Assembly: GCF_902726545.1 (NCBI RefSeq) | Contig: NZ_CACVAD010000005.1 | Coordinates: 62,001-126,000, forward strand | DNA: 64,000 bases | Reading direction: 5' to 3' | DNA from: Yersinia artesiana | GTDB lineage: Bacteria; Pseudomonadota; Gammaproteobacteria; Enterobacterales; Enterobacteriaceae | In this document: positions 17,046-27,278 of the stretch, piece by piece | Position numbering within the stretch: position 1 is the first letter of the stretch | Layout: each line of letters opens with the position of its first letter | Notes under the pieces: model-generated | Told to the model about the DNA's origin: nothing | The model's database searches: none | What the model saw: the letters and a program-made list of their open reading frames with translations, nothing else | Translations under genes and position numbers: made by a program

Positions 17046-18557
17046 ATGGCAAAAGAAAAAAAACGTGGATTTTTTTCCTGGCTGGGCTTAGGCCGTCAGA
17101 ATGAAGAACACACCGCAGAGCCATTGGCTACTGAAAAAGAAGATGCAGTTGAGCATGCTGCCGAAGAACAAGCTATCAGCGAGAGACAGGCTGAAATAGC
17201 ACCTGAGAACACCTCTATCGAGGCAGAAGGGCGCGAGCCGGTGGCTGAGCACTCTACACTGACCCCAGGTGAATGGGATAGCGCCGCGATCAGTGAAGCC
17301 GCGGCTGAAACTCTGCCAGAAGTGGGAGCGGAACCGGCTGTGCAGGTTGTTGACGAGCCTATAGACTTCGCTGAAGATCCTCAGTATTTACAGCACCATT
17401 TCTCACAAAATCAAAATGATAAAGACAATGTTAGCTCATGGAATGAAGGCACAGTCAGTGCGCCAGAATTGCCGTTGACGGAACACAATGTCGTTATTGA
17501 TACACCAGCACCGCAAACTATTATTGTGGAAGAATCTCCGGCTGAGGTTATTGAAGAACCGGTTGTTCTTGAAGAAGAAATTGAAGCTGAAGAGGAAGTC
17601 GTAGCGGTTGTGGCTCAAGAACAAGAGCGGCCAACCAAAGAAGGCTTTTTTGCCCGTTTAAAACGCAGCTTAATCAAAACCAAGCAGAATCTTGGCTCCG
17701 GTTTTATGGGGCTGTTCAGCGGTAAGAAAATCGATGACGATCTGTTTGAAGAACTGGAAGAACAGCTCCTGATCGCCGATGTTGGCGTCGAAACAACCCG
17801 TAAAATTATTACCTCTCTGACAGAACATGCCAGCCGTAAGCAACTCAAAGATGCCGAAGCTCTGTATGGCAAGCTCAAAGAGGAAATGTCTGAAATTTTG
17901 TCCAAAGTAGACAAGCCATTGGATGTCAGTGGTAAAAATCCGTATGTCATCTTAATGGTTGGCGTTAATGGGGTGGGTAAAACAACCACCATCGGTAAGT
18001 TGGCGCGCCAATTCCAGGCTGAAGGGAAATCCGTCATGCTGGCTGCGGGTGATACTTTCCGTGCAGCGGCAGTAGAACAGCTACAAGTCTGGGGTGATCG
18101 CAACAAGATTGCTGTCGTCGCGCAGCATACTGGTGCAGACTCGGCGTCAGTTATTTTCGATGCGATTCAGGCTGCTAAAGCGCGTGGTATCGACGTACTG
18201 TTGGCGGATACCGCCGGGCGTCTGCAAAATAAAGCCCACTTGATGGAAGAGCTGAAGAAGATTGTCCGCGTGATGAAAAAGCTGGACGGCGATGCCCCTC
18301 ATGAGGTTATGCTGACGTTAGATGCCAGTACCGGACAAAATGCGGTTAGTCAGGCAAAACTGTTTAATGAAGCAGTAGGTCTGACCGGAATCACCCTGAC
18401 TAAACTTGATGGTACCGCTAAGGGCGGGGTGATTTTTGCCATCGCAGATCAGTTCGGTATCCCAATTCGTTATATCGGTGTTGGGGAAGGTATAGAGGAT
18501 TTACGGCCATTTAAGGCTGACGATTTTATTGAGGCTCTTTTTGCCCGAGAGGATTAA
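17046..18557 (+). CDS. ftsY: Signal recognition particle receptor FtsY
   Basis: FtsY is the GTPase that docks SRP-bound ribosomes at the membrane. The 503-residue protein has a basic N-terminal start, a long acidic A domain (to about residue 195) and the NG GTPase domain. GVNGVGKTTT lies at about 306, followed by the DTAGR and TKLDGTAKGG motifs. The A domain is rich in Glu and weakly conserved, as in other enterics. It heads the ftsY-ftsE-ftsX operon, with ftsE starting 5 bp after its stop. Confidence 0.97.
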   Translation: MAKEKKRGFFSWLGLGRQNEEHTAEPLATEKEDAVEHAAEEQAISERQAEIAPENTSIEAEGREPVAEHSTLTPGEWDSAAISEAAAETLPEVGAEPAVQVVDEPIDFAEDPQYLQHHFSQNQNDKDNVSSWNEGTVSAPELPLTEHNVVIDTPAPQTIIVEESPAEVIEEPVVLEEEIEAEEEVVAVVAQEQERPTKEGFFARLKRSLIKTKQNLGSGFMGLFSGKKIDDDLFEELEEQLLIADVGVETTRKIITSLTEHASRKQLKDAEALYGKLKEEMSEILSKVDKPLDVSGKNPYVILMVGVNGVGKTTTIGKLARQFQAEGKSVMLAAGDTFRAAAVEQLQVWGDRNKIAVVAQHTGADSASVIFDAIQAAKARGIDVLLADTAGRLQNKAHLMEELKKIVRVMKKLDGDAPHEVMLTLDASTGQNAVSQAKLFNEAVGLTGITLTKLDGTAKGGVIFAIADQFGIPIRYIGVGEGIEDLRPFKADDFIEALFARED

Positions 18558-18562
18558 TACGG

Positions 18563-19231
18563 ATGATTCGCTTTGAACAGGTCAGTAAAGCTTATCTGGG
18601 CGGACGACAGGCGCTGCAAGGGGTAGATTTTCATCTGCGTCCGGCGGAAATGGCGTTTTTGACCGGCCATTCCGGTGCAGGGAAAAGTACTCTGCTGAAA
18701 CTGATTTGTGGCATTGAGCGCCCCAGTGCCGGCCATATCTGGTTTGGTGGTCACGACATCAGCCGCCTGAAAAACCGCGAAGTGCCTTTTTTGCGGCGTC
18801 AGATCGGGATGATCTTCCAGGATCACCACCTGCTGTTAGACCGAACAGTATATGACAACGTTGCTATGCCATTGATTATTGCTGGTGCCAGTACCGAAGA
18901 TATTCGCCGCAGGGTGTCAGCCGCGCTGGATAAAGTCGGGTTATTGGATAAGGCAAAGAATTTCCCAATTCAGCTTTCTGGTGGTGAGCAACAGCGTGTT
19001 GGTATTGCTCGCGCGGTGGTAAACAAGCCAGCAGTATTACTGGCCGATGAGCCGACCGGTAACCTGGATGATGCGTTATCCGAAGGTATTTTGCGTCTGT
19101 TTGAAGAGTTTAACCGTGTGGGCGTTACCGTATTAATGGCAACCCACGACACGTCGTTGATTGCCCGGCGTCGCTACCCGATTCTGACATTAAGTCAGGG
19201 GCGGATGTCAGGAGCACATCATGGCGAATAA
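18563..19231 (+). CDS. ftsE: Cell-division ABC ATPase FtsE
   Basis: FtsE pairs with FtsX to activate septal peptidoglycan hydrolases through EnvC. The 222-residue protein has Walker [10 protein letters not shown] (35-43), the signature LSGGEQQR and Walker [13 protein letters not shown]. It overlaps ftsX by 11 bp, which suggests coupled translation. Confidence 0.96.
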   Translation: MIRFEQVSKAYLGGRQALQGVDFHLRPAEMAFLTGHSGAGKSTLLKLICGIERPSAGHIWFGGHDISRLKNREVPFLRRQIGMIFQDHHLLLDRTVYDNVAMPLIIAGASTEDIRRRVSAALDKVGLLDKAKNFPIQLSGGEQQRVGIARAVVNKPAVLLADEPTGNLDDALSEGILRLFEEFNRVGVTVLMATHDTSLIARRRYPILTLSQGRMSGAHHGE

Positions 19232-20177
19232 TAGTGCGCAGAAAGCAAAAACCAAGGCGCTGAAAGGTGGTTGGCGCGAGCAGTGGCGCTATTCGTGGGT
19301 CAATGCTATTGCCGATATGATGCGCCAACCATTGGCGACATTGTTAACCGTGATGGTGATTGCCATCTCACTGACCTTGCCAAGCGTGTGTTATATCGTG
19401 TGGAAAAACGTCAGTCAGGCGGCGGATCAATGGTATCCAACCCCGCAATTGACGGTCTATCTGGATAAAGCGCTGGATGATAATGCGGCTGAAAATGTCG
19501 TGACTACGCTGAAAGCAGAAGCCGGTGTGGAGAAAGTTAATTATCTGTCGCGGGAAGAAGCGATGGGTGAGTTCCGCAACTGGTCTGGTTTTGGCGGTGC
19601 GCTGGATATGTTGGAAGAAAACCCGTTGCCCGCAGTGGCGATTATCACGCCTAAGCTGGATTTCCAAAACTCTGGCACCCTCGATACTCTGCGCGACCGG
19701 GTGAGTAAGGTTGAAGGGGTCGCGGAAGTTCGTATGGATGACAGTTGGTTTGCTCGTTTAGCGGCATTAACCGGCTTGGTTGGACAAGTTGCGGCCATGA
19801 TTGGTGTATTGATGGTGGTTGCGGTATTCCTGGTTATTGGTAACAGTGTGCGTCTGAGCATCTTTAGCCGCCGCGATACAATCAATGTCATGAAGCTGAT
19901 TGGTGCAACCGATGGGTTTATTCTGCGGCCATTCTTGAATGGTGGCGCGATGCTGGGCTTCGGTGGTGCGGTGTTATCACTGATTCTCTCGGAAGCGCTG
20001 GTATGGAAGCTTGGCTCCGTTGTTACGCAAGTAGCCACCGTGTTTGGCACCAGCTTCACTCTGCATGGTTTGAGCTGGGATGAATGCCTGTTGTTGGTGT
20101 TAATCTCGGCGATGATTGGCTGGATCGCCGCCTGGCTGGCGACGGTTCAACATTTACGCCGATTTACACCGCAGTAA
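19221..20177 (+). CDS. ftsX: Cell-division membrane protein FtsX
   Basis: FtsX is the inner-membrane partner of FtsE. The 318-residue product has one N-terminal membrane segment, a large periplasmic loop (about 90-190, the EnvC contact region in E. coli) and three C-terminal segments. Blocks [11 protein letters not shown] and [13 protein letters not shown] fit FtsX. rpoH follows with its own promoter. Confidence 0.95.
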   Translation: MANNSAQKAKTKALKGGWREQWRYSWVNAIADMMRQPLATLLTVMVIAISLTLPSVCYIVWKNVSQAADQWYPTPQLTVYLDKALDDNAAENVVTTLKAEAGVEKVNYLSREEAMGEFRNWSGFGGALDMLEENPLPAVAIITPKLDFQNSGTLDTLRDRVSKVEGVAEVRMDDSWFARLAALTGLVGQVAAMIGVLMVVAVFLVIGNSVRLSIFSRRDTINVMKLIGATDGFILRPFLNGGAMLGFGGAVLSLILSEALVWKLGSVVTQVATVFGTSFTLHGLSWDECLLLVLISAMIGWIAAWLATVQHLRRFTPQ

Positions 20178-20191
20178 TAAATGTTTGTTAT

Positions 20192-20231
20192 ACTCTTTCC
20201 CTGCGGCGCTCAGTTAATGCGGGGAAAGAGT
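20192..20231 (+). terminator. Hairpin after ftsX
   Basis: ACTCTTTCCC pairs with GGGGAAAGAGT around a GC-rich loop. No clear T run follows, so termination would be partial. Confidence 0.5.
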
Positions 20232-20319
20232 CGTTGTTATCGGCTAATTCCATGAGTTCTCCCTGACACGCACAGCGATTTATCTGCTAAGATCATTAGT
20301 TGAAATTGTGATCTAGTTT

Positions 20320-20346
20320 GAACTTTTACGGCAATAATCGGTCGAA
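20320..20346 (+). promoter_or_regulatory. Sigma-E promoter of rpoH (P3-like)
   Basis: GAACTT at 20320-20325 and TCGAA at 20342-20346 are separated by 16 bp. This matches the sigma-E promoter pattern and the position of the E. coli rpoH P3 promoter, which transcribes rpoH at extreme temperature. Confidence 0.75.
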
Positions 20347-20458
20347 CAGCACAGTGAAATGATAAGGTGCACAGCGTTTGAATCTGTTTAAGCAGATGCT
20401 AAAATATTGGCGCTGAGAGAAATCTGCACTAAACATGCATGCAATGAGAGGGTTTCGA

Positions 20459-21316
20459 ATGACCAAAGAAATGCAAACTTTAGCCTTAGTACCCCAAGGT
20501 AGTCTGGAAGCCTATATTCGGGCTGCCAATGCCTATCCAATGCTGACAGCAGAGGAAGAGCGGGAACTGGCTGAACGGCTGCATTACCAGGGCGATCTGG
20601 AGGCGGCTAAACAGCTAATCCTGTCTCACCTGCGCTTTGTTGCTCATGTTGCCCGTAACTATTCCGGTTATGGTTTGCCACAGGCTGACCTTATTCAGGA
20701 AGGTAATATTGGCTTGATGAAAGCAGTTCGCCGCTTTAACCCTGAAGTTGGGGTGCGTTTGGTGTCCTTCGCGGTACACTGGATCAAAGCAGAAATTCAT
20801 GAATATGTTCTGCGTAACTGGCGGATTGTTAAAGTCGCGACCACTAAAGCTCAGCGTAAGTTGTTCTTTAACCTGCGGAAGACTAAGCAGCGTCTGGGCT
20901 GGTTCAACCAGGATGAAGTCGAGCTGGTTGCCAAAGAACTGGGTGTGACCAGTAAAGATGTTCGCGAGATGGAATCACGTATGTCCGCACAGGATATGAC
21001 GTTTGATCCATCTCCAGATGATGAAGCTCGTGATGGTCAATCTATGGCTCCTGTCCTGTATTTGCAGGATAAAACCTCAGACTTTGCCGATGGCATTGAA
21101 GAGGATAATTGGGATAACCACGCGGCAGACAAATTGACATATGCTCTGGAAGGGCTAGACGAACGTAGCCAGCATATTATTCGTGCTCGTTGGTTGGATG
21201 ATGACAACAAGTCTACGTTGCAGGAACTGGCTGATCAGTACGGCGTATCTGCTGAACGTGTTCGTCAGCTTGAAAAGAATGCGATGAAAAAATTACGTAT
21301 GGCGATTGAAGCCTAA
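20459..21316 (+). CDS. rpoH: Heat-shock sigma factor RpoH (sigma-32)
   Basis: RpoH directs RNA polymerase to heat-shock promoters. The 285-residue protein carries the RpoH box QRKLFFNLR (132-140), region 2.4 [19 protein letters not shown] and a C-terminal helix-turn-helix with [19 protein letters not shown]. The ATG at 20459 matches the E. coli N terminus; an upstream in-frame ATG (20435) adds eight non-conserved residues. In E. coli the start region and early coding sequence form an RNA thermosensor; the conserved start region here is compatible, but I did not fold it. Confidence 0.97.
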   Translation: MTKEMQTLALVPQGSLEAYIRAANAYPMLTAEEERELAERLHYQGDLEAAKQLILSHLRFVAHVARNYSGYGLPQADLIQEGNIGLMKAVRRFNPEVGVRLVSFAVHWIKAEIHEYVLRNWRIVKVATTKAQRKLFFNLRKTKQRLGWFNQDEVELVAKELGVTSKDVREMESRMSAQDMTFDPSPDDEARDGQSMAPVLYLQDKTSDFADGIEEDNWDNHAADKLTYALEGLDERSQHIIRARWLDDDNKSTLQELADQYGVSAERVRQLEKNAMKKLRMAIEA

Positions 21317-21348
21317 TACGGCGACACAACGCTGTGTAATACGAAAAG

Positions 21349-21379
21349 AGGGCGATAGAAATATCGCCCTTTTGCTTTT
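21349..21379 (+). terminator. rpoH terminator
   Basis: AGGGCGAT and ATCGCCCT form an 8-bp stem with a 6-nt loop, followed by TTTGCTTTT. It lies 32 bp after the rpoH stop codon. Confidence 0.85.
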
Positions 21380-21410
21380 CTGCTATTCACCACAGGTTTA
21401 ATTTAGAGGG

Positions 21411-21803
21411 TTATCGCTGCCAGCCTTGCGTATTGCGGCTAAAACCACAGGCCAGCATAAAACCATCCATTGCCTCGTGGTTTGTGGCCATCACTTGCTT
21501 ATCAGCTAAATTCCACTGTTGAACTGCGGGTAACTGACGTAACGTTTGTTCGATAAGATAAAGCCCTACCCCGCGCCGGCGCGTCACTTCTCTGACACAC
21601 AAATCTTCAAGCTCCGCCCGTTGACCATCTACTCTGACCTTTACTGCTCCGAGCAAGCGCTCATTAAATCGTGCAGCGAAGAGTGGATTGCCGTCATTAA
21701 TCCATTGCAGCCAAGTGGTCTGTTGCTGTTCAGGCCAAATTTTAGCTAAATCGATAAGATCCTGATGAGTAAGGTTTGTTAAACGTTCAATAGTCAGTTT
21801 CAT
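21411..21803 (-). CDS. panM: PanD-maturation factor PanM/PanZ (GNAT fold)
   Basis: PanM promotes self-cleavage of aspartate decarboxylase PanD in pantothenate synthesis and restrains it when CoA is high. The 130-residue protein has the acetyl-CoA-binding motif RRRGVGLYL, and the blocks FNERLLGAVKV and LEDLCVREVTRRRG match the E. coli protein. The start at 21803 gives MKLTIERL. In E. coli livJ lies between rpoH and this gene; it is absent here. Confidence 0.88.
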   Translation of the reverse strand: MKLTIERLTNLTHQDLIDLAKIWPEQQQTTWLQWINDGNPLFAARFNERLLGAVKVRVDGQRAELEDLCVREVTRRRGVGLYLIEQTLRQLPAVQQWNLADKQVMATNHEAMDGFMLACGFSRNTQGWQR

Positions 21804-21809
21804 CGTCAA

Positions 21810-22224
21810 TAGACCGCAAAGATATAAGGGTTATAGGGCTGTGGTTTATTGTACTAGATCACAGGTCAGAGAGTTGTGTAAGTTTTTCTGTACGTTCATG
21901 GGGGAAAATGTTTTTTCGCTACTGCATTTTCCGAGTTTTAACAGAGTAAATGATCACATAACCAGCACAACTCACTAGCATTTGTGCAAAACCCATTCAA
22001 TTTAATCCTAATTTTATGCTGTTTACACCGCTTGTTTCTGCTTGTCTCAGTTGATTTACAGCATAAAACTCCTGTTTAATGGTATGAAAAATAAAGTCTT
22101 ATTATGAAAAAGTATTATTTTTAAGACTAAATCATTATTACTTATGAATAAAACGTTACGGCGCTATAAAACGTTAAGACCAACACAACAAGCACGTTCA
22201 CAATGACAGATGGGGAATTCGCGG
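21810..22224. other. Intergenic region upstream of livK
   Basis: This 415-bp AT-rich stretch separates the divergent panM and livK genes. It holds runs of A and T at 22085-22150 that could favour H-NS or Lrp binding. I see no reading frame, conserved RNA or clear promoter that I can defend. Confidence 0.5.
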
Positions 22225-23340
22225 ATGAAATTAACAAAAGGTAAAGTGTTGCTGGCTGGGTGTATAGCAATGGCGATGAGTCATTCTGTGCTGGCGAAAG
22301 ACATTAAAGTTGCCATTGTTGGCGCGATGTCCGGCCCGGTTGCCCAGTATGGTGACATGGAGTTTACCGGCGCACGTCAGGCTATTGCTGATATCAATGC
22401 CAAAGGCGGAATTAAAGGCGATAAACTGGTTGGCGTGGAATACGATGATGCCTGCGACCCGAAACAAGCTGTAGCTGTGGCTAACAAAGTCATTAACGAT
22501 GGTATTCGTTACGTTATCGGCCACTTGTGCTCCTCTTCAACTCAGCCTGCTTCAGATATTTATGAAGATGAAGGCGTGATTATGATCACCCCTGCTGCGA
22601 CCAATGCTGATCTAACCACTCGTGGTTACAAAATGATTATGCGAACCACGGGTCTGGACTCGGATCAAGGCCCAACTGCGGCTAGATATATTCTTGAAAC
22701 CATCAAACCGAAACGCATAGCTGTGGTACACGATAAGCAGCAATACGGTGAAGGTTTGGCGCGCTCTGTGCGTGATAGTTTGAAAAAACAAGGTACAGAA
22801 CCTGTGTTGTTTGAAGGTGTGACCGCAGGTGATAAAGATTTCTCTACCTTGGTGGCTCGCCTGAAGAAAGAGAACGTCGATTTTGTTTATTTCGGCGGTT
22901 ACTACCCAGAGATGGGGCAAATCCTACGTCAGGCTAAGCAGGCTGGCTTGACCGCACGCTTTATGGGCCCAGAGGGCGTTGGTAACTCCTCACTGTCTAA
23001 TATCGCAGGTGATGCTTCTGAAGGCATGCTGGTGACTTTGCCAAAACGTTATGATCAGGTTCCTGCTAACCAACCTATCGTTGATGCGTTGAAAGCGAAG
23101 AAACTGGATCCAACTGGCCCATTCGTTTGGACAACCTATGCCGCACTGCAATCGCTGACCACCGCGATGGAACGTAGTGGTAGCCAGGAACCTGCCGATT
23201 TGGTCAAAGATCTGAAAACCGGTAAGCCGGTGGAAACAGTGATGGGGCCATTGAGCTGGGATGAAAAAGGCGATCTGAAAGGGTTTGAATTCGGTATTTT
23301 TGAATGGCATGCGGATGGCTCATCTACCGCAGTCAAATAA
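22225..23340 (+). CDS. livK: Leucine-specific periplasmic binding protein LivK
   Basis: LivK is the periplasmic receptor for the LivHMGF branched-chain amino-acid importer. The 371-residue product has a 24-residue signal peptide ending VLA, then [18 protein letters not shown] and [18 protein letters not shown]. Similarity is closer to E. coli LivK than to LivJ. I chose the ATG at 22225; five residues upstream are not conserved. A hairpin with a T run follows, so downstream transport genes probably receive less transcript. Confidence 0.93.
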   Translation: MKLTKGKVLLAGCIAMAMSHSVLAKDIKVAIVGAMSGPVAQYGDMEFTGARQAIADINAKGGIKGDKLVGVEYDDACDPKQAVAVANKVINDGIRYVIGHLCSSSTQPASDIYEDEGVIMITPAATNADLTTRGYKMIMRTTGLDSDQGPTAARYILETIKPKRIAVVHDKQQYGEGLARSVRDSLKKQGTEPVLFEGVTAGDKDFSTLVARLKKENVDFVYFGGYYPEMGQILRQAKQAGLTARFMGPEGVGNSSLSNIAGDASEGMLVTLPKRYDQVPANQPIVDALKAKKLDPTGPFVWTTYAALQSLTTAMERSGSQEPADLVKDLKTGKPVETVMGPLSWDEKGDLKGFEFGIFEWHADGSSTAVK

Positions 23341-23401
23341 TATTAGAATCAATAAGTTATAGGGTTGTTGTTGCAGCAATCCGGCCCCTTTTACCAACTG
23401 C

Positions 23402-23429
23402 ATCCCCCCACGTTCCGGGGGGATTTTTC
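23402..23429 (+). terminator. Attenuating terminator between livK and livH
   Basis: ATCCCCCC pairs with GGGGGGAT around a 7-nt loop, followed by TTTTCC. It lies between the binding-protein gene and the permease genes, where such a hairpin lowers downstream expression. Confidence 0.8.
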
Positions 23430-23498
23430 CTTACTGCACACAGTAGATTAGGTGCAGTTGGCTAGGGCAGCCAGGCAAGTGAATCAAAGGGTTAGGGT

Positions 23499-24425
23499 AT
23501 GTCAGAGCAGTTTCTTTATTTCCTGCAACAGATGTTCAACGGAGTGACGTTGGGCAGCACTTATGCGCTGATCGCCATTGGTTACACCATGGTGTACGGC
23601 ATTATCGGCATGATCAACTTCGCTCACGGCGAAGTGTATATGATCAGCAGCTACGTCTCCTTTATCGTGATCGCCGCATTGATGATGGTGGGGATTGATG
23701 CCAGTTGGTTATTGATAGGCTCTGCTTTTCTTGTCTCAATTGTCATTGCCAGCACTTATGGTTGGAGTATTGAGCGAGTGGCGTATAAACCGGTTCGCAG
23801 CTCTAAGCGCTTGATCGCGCTGATCTCGGCGATCGGGATGTCTATCTTCCTGCAAAACTACGTTAGCCTTAACCAAGGCTCGCGGGATCTGGCTTTACCG
23901 AGCTTGGTGACAGGCCAGTGGACGCTGGCAGAAGCTAATGGTTTTGCCGCGACCATTAGCACCATGCAGTTGACCATTTGGATAGTGACCTTCCTGGCAA
24001 TGTTGGCGCTGACACTCTTTATTCGTTATTCCCGTATGGGCCGCGCTTGTCGTGCCTGTGCCGAAGATTTAAAAATGGCCAGTTTGCTGGGCATTAATAC
24101 TGACCGGGTTATCTCGTTGACTTTTGTTATCGGGGCGCTGATGGCCGCAGTTGCTGGGGTCTTGTTGGGGCAGTTTTATGGTGTTATTAACCCATACATC
24201 GGCTTTATGGCCGGCATGAAAGCATTCACCGCCGCTGTACTCGGTGGTATCGGCAGTATTCCGGGCGCGATGATCGGTGGCTTGATTCTGGGGATCGCGG
24301 AAGCATTAACTTCTGCTTATCTCAGCACGGAATACAAAGATGCAGTTTCATTTGCACTGCTGATTGTGGTGCTGTTAGTGATGCCTACCGGGATCTTAGG
24401 CCGTCCGGAGGTTGAAAAAGTATGA
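23499..24425 (+). CDS. livH: Branched-chain amino-acid ABC permease LivH
   Basis: This 308-residue membrane protein has about eight hydrophobic segments and the LivH family block [20 protein letters not shown]. The EAA-like coupling motif lies near [19 protein letters not shown]. It overlaps livM by 4 bp. Confidence 0.95.
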   Translation: MSEQFLYFLQQMFNGVTLGSTYALIAIGYTMVYGIIGMINFAHGEVYMISSYVSFIVIAALMMVGIDASWLLIGSAFLVSIVIASTYGWSIERVAYKPVRSSKRLIALISAIGMSIFLQNYVSLNQGSRDLALPSLVTGQWTLAEANGFAATISTMQLTIWIVTFLAMLALTLFIRYSRMGRACRACAEDLKMASLLGINTDRVISLTFVIGALMAAVAGVLLGQFYGVINPYIGFMAGMKAFTAAVLGGIGSIPGAMIGGLILGIAEALTSAYLSTEYKDAVSFALLIVVLLVMPTGILGRPEVEKV

Positions 24426-25708
24426 AACAGCTCAACTTCCTTAATGCCATTATTTCCAGTTTTGTCTTGCTCGTTCTCGCTTCGTTTGTGATGGGATTGC
24501 AGTTGCAGTTAGACGGCACCAAACTCATTGTACAAGGGGCGTCGGAAGTGCGTTGGTTGTGGATTGGCGCGGCTTGTATCGTGGTGTTTTTCTTCCAATT
24601 GGTGCGCCCGTTCATCCAGCAAGGGATTAAAAAAGTCTCTGGCCCGGCCTGGGTATTGCCCAGCTTTGACGGCACCACCCCGCGCCAGAAATTATTGGCG
24701 GCTGCGATTATTATCGCCGCAATAGCCTGGCCATTTTTGGTCTCTCGAGGTTCCGTTGATATCGCGACCCTGACACTGATTTATGTCATGTTGGGCCTGG
24801 GATTAAATGTCGTAGTTGGGCTATCAGGCCTGTTGGTACTGGGTTACGGTGGTTTTTATGCTATCGGTGCTTATACCTATGCGTTGCTAAATCACTATTA
24901 CGGTTTGGGTTTCTGGGAGAGTTTGCCGCTGGCGGGGATTGTCGCGGCACTGTCGGGCTTCCTATTGGGCTTCCCAGTTTTACGTCTGCGTGGGGATTAT
25001 TTAGCGATTGTGACATTGGGCTTCGGTGAGATTGTGCGTATTTTGCTGCTCAATAATACGGAAATTACCGGCGGGCCGAATGGGATTAGCCAAATTCCTA
25101 AACCGACGTTGTTTGGTCTGGAGTTCAGCCGCACGGCAAAAGACGGGGGCTGGGATACTTTCCATAACTTCTTTGGTCTGACTTATGACCCAAGTGATCG
25201 CATCATTTTTCTGTATATGGTAGCCCTACTGCTGGTGATCCTGACCTTGTTTGTGATTAACCGGTTGCTGCGTATGCCGCTGGGGCGGGCCTGGGAAGCG
25301 CTGCGCGAAGATGAAATTGCCTGCCGCTCATTAGGTTTAAGCCCAACCAAAATCAAGCTGACCGCGTTTACCATCAGTGCTGCTTTTGCTGGCTTTGCGG
25401 GCACGCTGTTTGCTGCGCGACAAGGGTTTGTTAGCCCTGAGTCCTTCACCTTTGTCGAGTCGGCTTTTGTCTTAGCGATTGTGGTTTTAGGTGGGATGGG
25501 GTCGCAGTTCGCCGTTATTCTGGCGGCGATATTGCTAGTGGTATCGCGCGAATTAATGCGTGATCTCAATGCGTACAGTATGTTGCTATTGGGTGCATTG
25601 ATGGTATTGATGATGATTTGGCGTCCACAGGGCTTGCTGCCGATGAAGCGACCACAATTGAAGCTGAAAGTCGCCGATATCAAAGCTAAACAAGGAGAGC
25701 AAGCATGA
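24422..25708 (+). CDS. livM: Branched-chain amino-acid ABC permease LivM
   Basis: The 428-residue permease has about ten hydrophobic segments. [19 protein letters not shown] and [18 protein letters not shown] match the LivM family, the latter being the cytoplasmic coupling loop. It overlaps both livH and livG by 4 bp, which indicates one translationally coupled operon. Confidence 0.95.
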   Translation: MKQLNFLNAIISSFVLLVLASFVMGLQLQLDGTKLIVQGASEVRWLWIGAACIVVFFFQLVRPFIQQGIKKVSGPAWVLPSFDGTTPRQKLLAAAIIIAAIAWPFLVSRGSVDIATLTLIYVMLGLGLNVVVGLSGLLVLGYGGFYAIGAYTYALLNHYYGLGFWESLPLAGIVAALSGFLLGFPVLRLRGDYLAIVTLGFGEIVRILLLNNTEITGGPNGISQIPKPTLFGLEFSRTAKDGGWDTFHNFFGLTYDPSDRIIFLYMVALLLVILTLFVINRLLRMPLGRAWEALREDEIACRSLGLSPTKIKLTAFTISAAFAGFAGTLFAARQGFVSPESFTFVESAFVLAIVVLGGMGSQFAVILAAILLVVSRELMRDLNAYSMLLLGALMVLMMIWRPQGLLPMKRPQLKLKVADIKAKQGEQA

Positions 25709-26472
25709 GTACGCAACCTTTGTTAGCGGTCGAAGGGCTGTCGATGCGCTTTGGTGGGTTATTGGCGGTGAACAATGTTGGCCTGAATCTCAATCAAGGC
25801 GAGATTGTCTCGCTGATTGGCCCTAATGGTGCAGGTAAAACCACAATTTTTAACTGCCTAACCGGTTTCTATCGCCCGACGGGCGGCACAATAAAACTAC
25901 GTGATCGCCATATTGAAGGGTTAGCTGGGCAAGTTATTGCGCGTATGGGGGTGATTCGTACTTTCCAGCATGTGCGTTTGTTCCGCGAGATGACGGTGGT
26001 AGAGAACCTACTGGTGGCACAGCATCAGCATCTTAAAAGTGGTGTGTTTGCCGGTTTGCTGAAAACGCCGGGCTTTCGGCGGGCAGAAGCTGATGCATTG
26101 GAACGAGCGGCAAGCTGGCTAGAGCGTGTCGGGTTATTGGATCTTGCCAATCGCCAGGCGGGGAATCTGGCTTACGGCCAGCAACGGCGTTTGGAAATTG
26201 CCCGCTGTATGGTGACTCGTCCTGAGCTATTGATGCTGGATGAACCCGCTGCTGGCTTGAACCCGAAAGAAACGGATGAACTGAACCAGTTGATTATGGA
26301 ATTGCGTGATCAACACCAAGTCTCGGTCTTGTTAATTGAACATGATATGAAACTGGTGATGGGGATTTCTGATCGTATTTATGTGGTGAATCAGGGAACG
26401 CCGTTGGCACAAGGCTCACCAGTAGAAATTCGTAATAATCCAGATGTGATCCGAGCCTATTTGGGTGAATAA
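25705..26472 (+). CDS. livG: Branched-chain amino-acid ABC ATPase LivG
   Basis: This 255-residue ATP-binding subunit has Walker [10 protein letters not shown], a signature [13 protein letters not shown] and Walker [13 protein letters not shown]. It carries the LivG C-terminal block [16 protein letters not shown]. It pairs with LivF to drive LivHM. Confidence 0.95.
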   Translation: MSTQPLLAVEGLSMRFGGLLAVNNVGLNLNQGEIVSLIGPNGAGKTTIFNCLTGFYRPTGGTIKLRDRHIEGLAGQVIARMGVIRTFQHVRLFREMTVVENLLVAQHQHLKSGVFAGLLKTPGFRRAEADALERAASWLERVGLLDLANRQAGNLAYGQQRRLEIARCMVTRPELLMLDEPAAGLNPKETDELNQLIMELRDQHQVSVLLIEHDMKLVMGISDRIYVVNQGTPLAQGSPVEIRNNPDVIRAYLGE

Positions 26473-26516
26473 CTTATTATCAGGCCAATAAAAAACGGGC
26501 GAGGCATTAACCTAAC

Positions 26517-27218
26517 ATGTTGTCATTTAATCAAGTTTCAGCCCATTACGGCAAAATTCAGGCATTACATCAAGTTAGTTTGCACATCCAACAAGGTGAA
26601 ATTGTCACATTGATTGGTGCTAATGGTGCGGGTAAAACCACCCTGTTGGGCACATTGTGTGGCGAACCGCGTGCCACCGAAGGCAGTATTATTTTCGGCG
26701 AGCAGGATATTACCGGCTGGCAGACGGCACGCATTATGCGCGAGGCGATTGCCATTGTGCCGGAAGGGCGCAGGGTGTTTTCCCGCATGACGGTGGAAGA
26801 GAATCTGGCGATGGGCGGCTTTTTTGCTGATCGCCAGCAATATCAACAGCGTATCGAGCGGGTTTACGACTTATTCCCACGGTTATTCGAACGCCGTGTT
26901 CAGCGCGCTGGCACTATGTCAGGTGGCGAACAACAAATGTTGGCGATTGGCCGTGCTTTGATGAGCCAGCCTAAATTATTACTGCTGGATGAGCCGTCTC
27001 TGGGGCTGGCCCCGATTATTATTTTGCAAATATTCGATACTATTCAACAGCTAAGGGAAGAGGGGATGACCATCTTTTTAGTTGAACAAAACGCGAATCA
27101 GGCACTGAAGTTGGCAGACCGCGGTTATGTGCTGGAAAATGGCCGTATTGTTCTGGAGGATACGGGCGCGGCTTTACTGGCAAATGAAGCGGTGCGTTCA
27201 GCTTATTTGGGCGGTTAA
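26517..27218 (+). CDS. livF: Branched-chain amino-acid ABC ATPase LivF
   Basis: This 233-residue subunit has Walker A GANGAGKTT, signature MSGGEQQM, Walker B LLLLDEPSLGLAP and a C-terminal LADRGYVLENGRIVL. It begins 44 bp after livG and ends the operon. In E. coli ugpB lies next, but here a fimbrial operon intervenes. Confidence 0.95.
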   Translation: MLSFNQVSAHYGKIQALHQVSLHIQQGEIVTLIGANGAGKTTLLGTLCGEPRATEGSIIFGEQDITGWQTARIMREAIAIVPEGRRVFSRMTVEENLAMGGFFADRQQYQQRIERVYDLFPRLFERRVQRAGTMSGGEQQMLAIGRALMSQPKLLLLDEPSLGLAPIIILQIFDTIQQLREEGMTIFLVEQNANQALKLADRGYVLENGRIVLEDTGAALLANEAVRSAYLGG

Positions 27219-27247
27219 CTATTTAACTCTTTTGTATTATTATTTTT

Positions 27248-27269
27248 TAAGGCCCAAGTCTGGGCCTTA
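27248..27269. terminator. Hairpin between livF and the fimbrial operon
   Basis: TAAGGCCCA and TGGGCCTTA form a 9-bp stem with a 4-nt loop, in the 60-bp gap where livF and the fimbrial operon converge. The T tract is weak on both strands (TATTAATTTCTTT on the plus strand), so it may act for either transcript. Confidence 0.65.
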
Positions 27270-27278
27270 TTAATTTCT

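Noticed and set aside
17615-18106. 163-codon minus-strand frame
   Set aside because: It is antisense to the conserved GTPase domain of ftsY and is Ser/Arg-rich in the manner of shadow frames.
19541-20059. 172-codon minus-strand frame
   Set aside because: It is antisense to ftsX and shows no family similarity.
25183-25716. 177-codon minus-strand frame
   Set aside because: It is antisense to livM; composition is that of a reverse-complement shadow of a hydrophobic protein.
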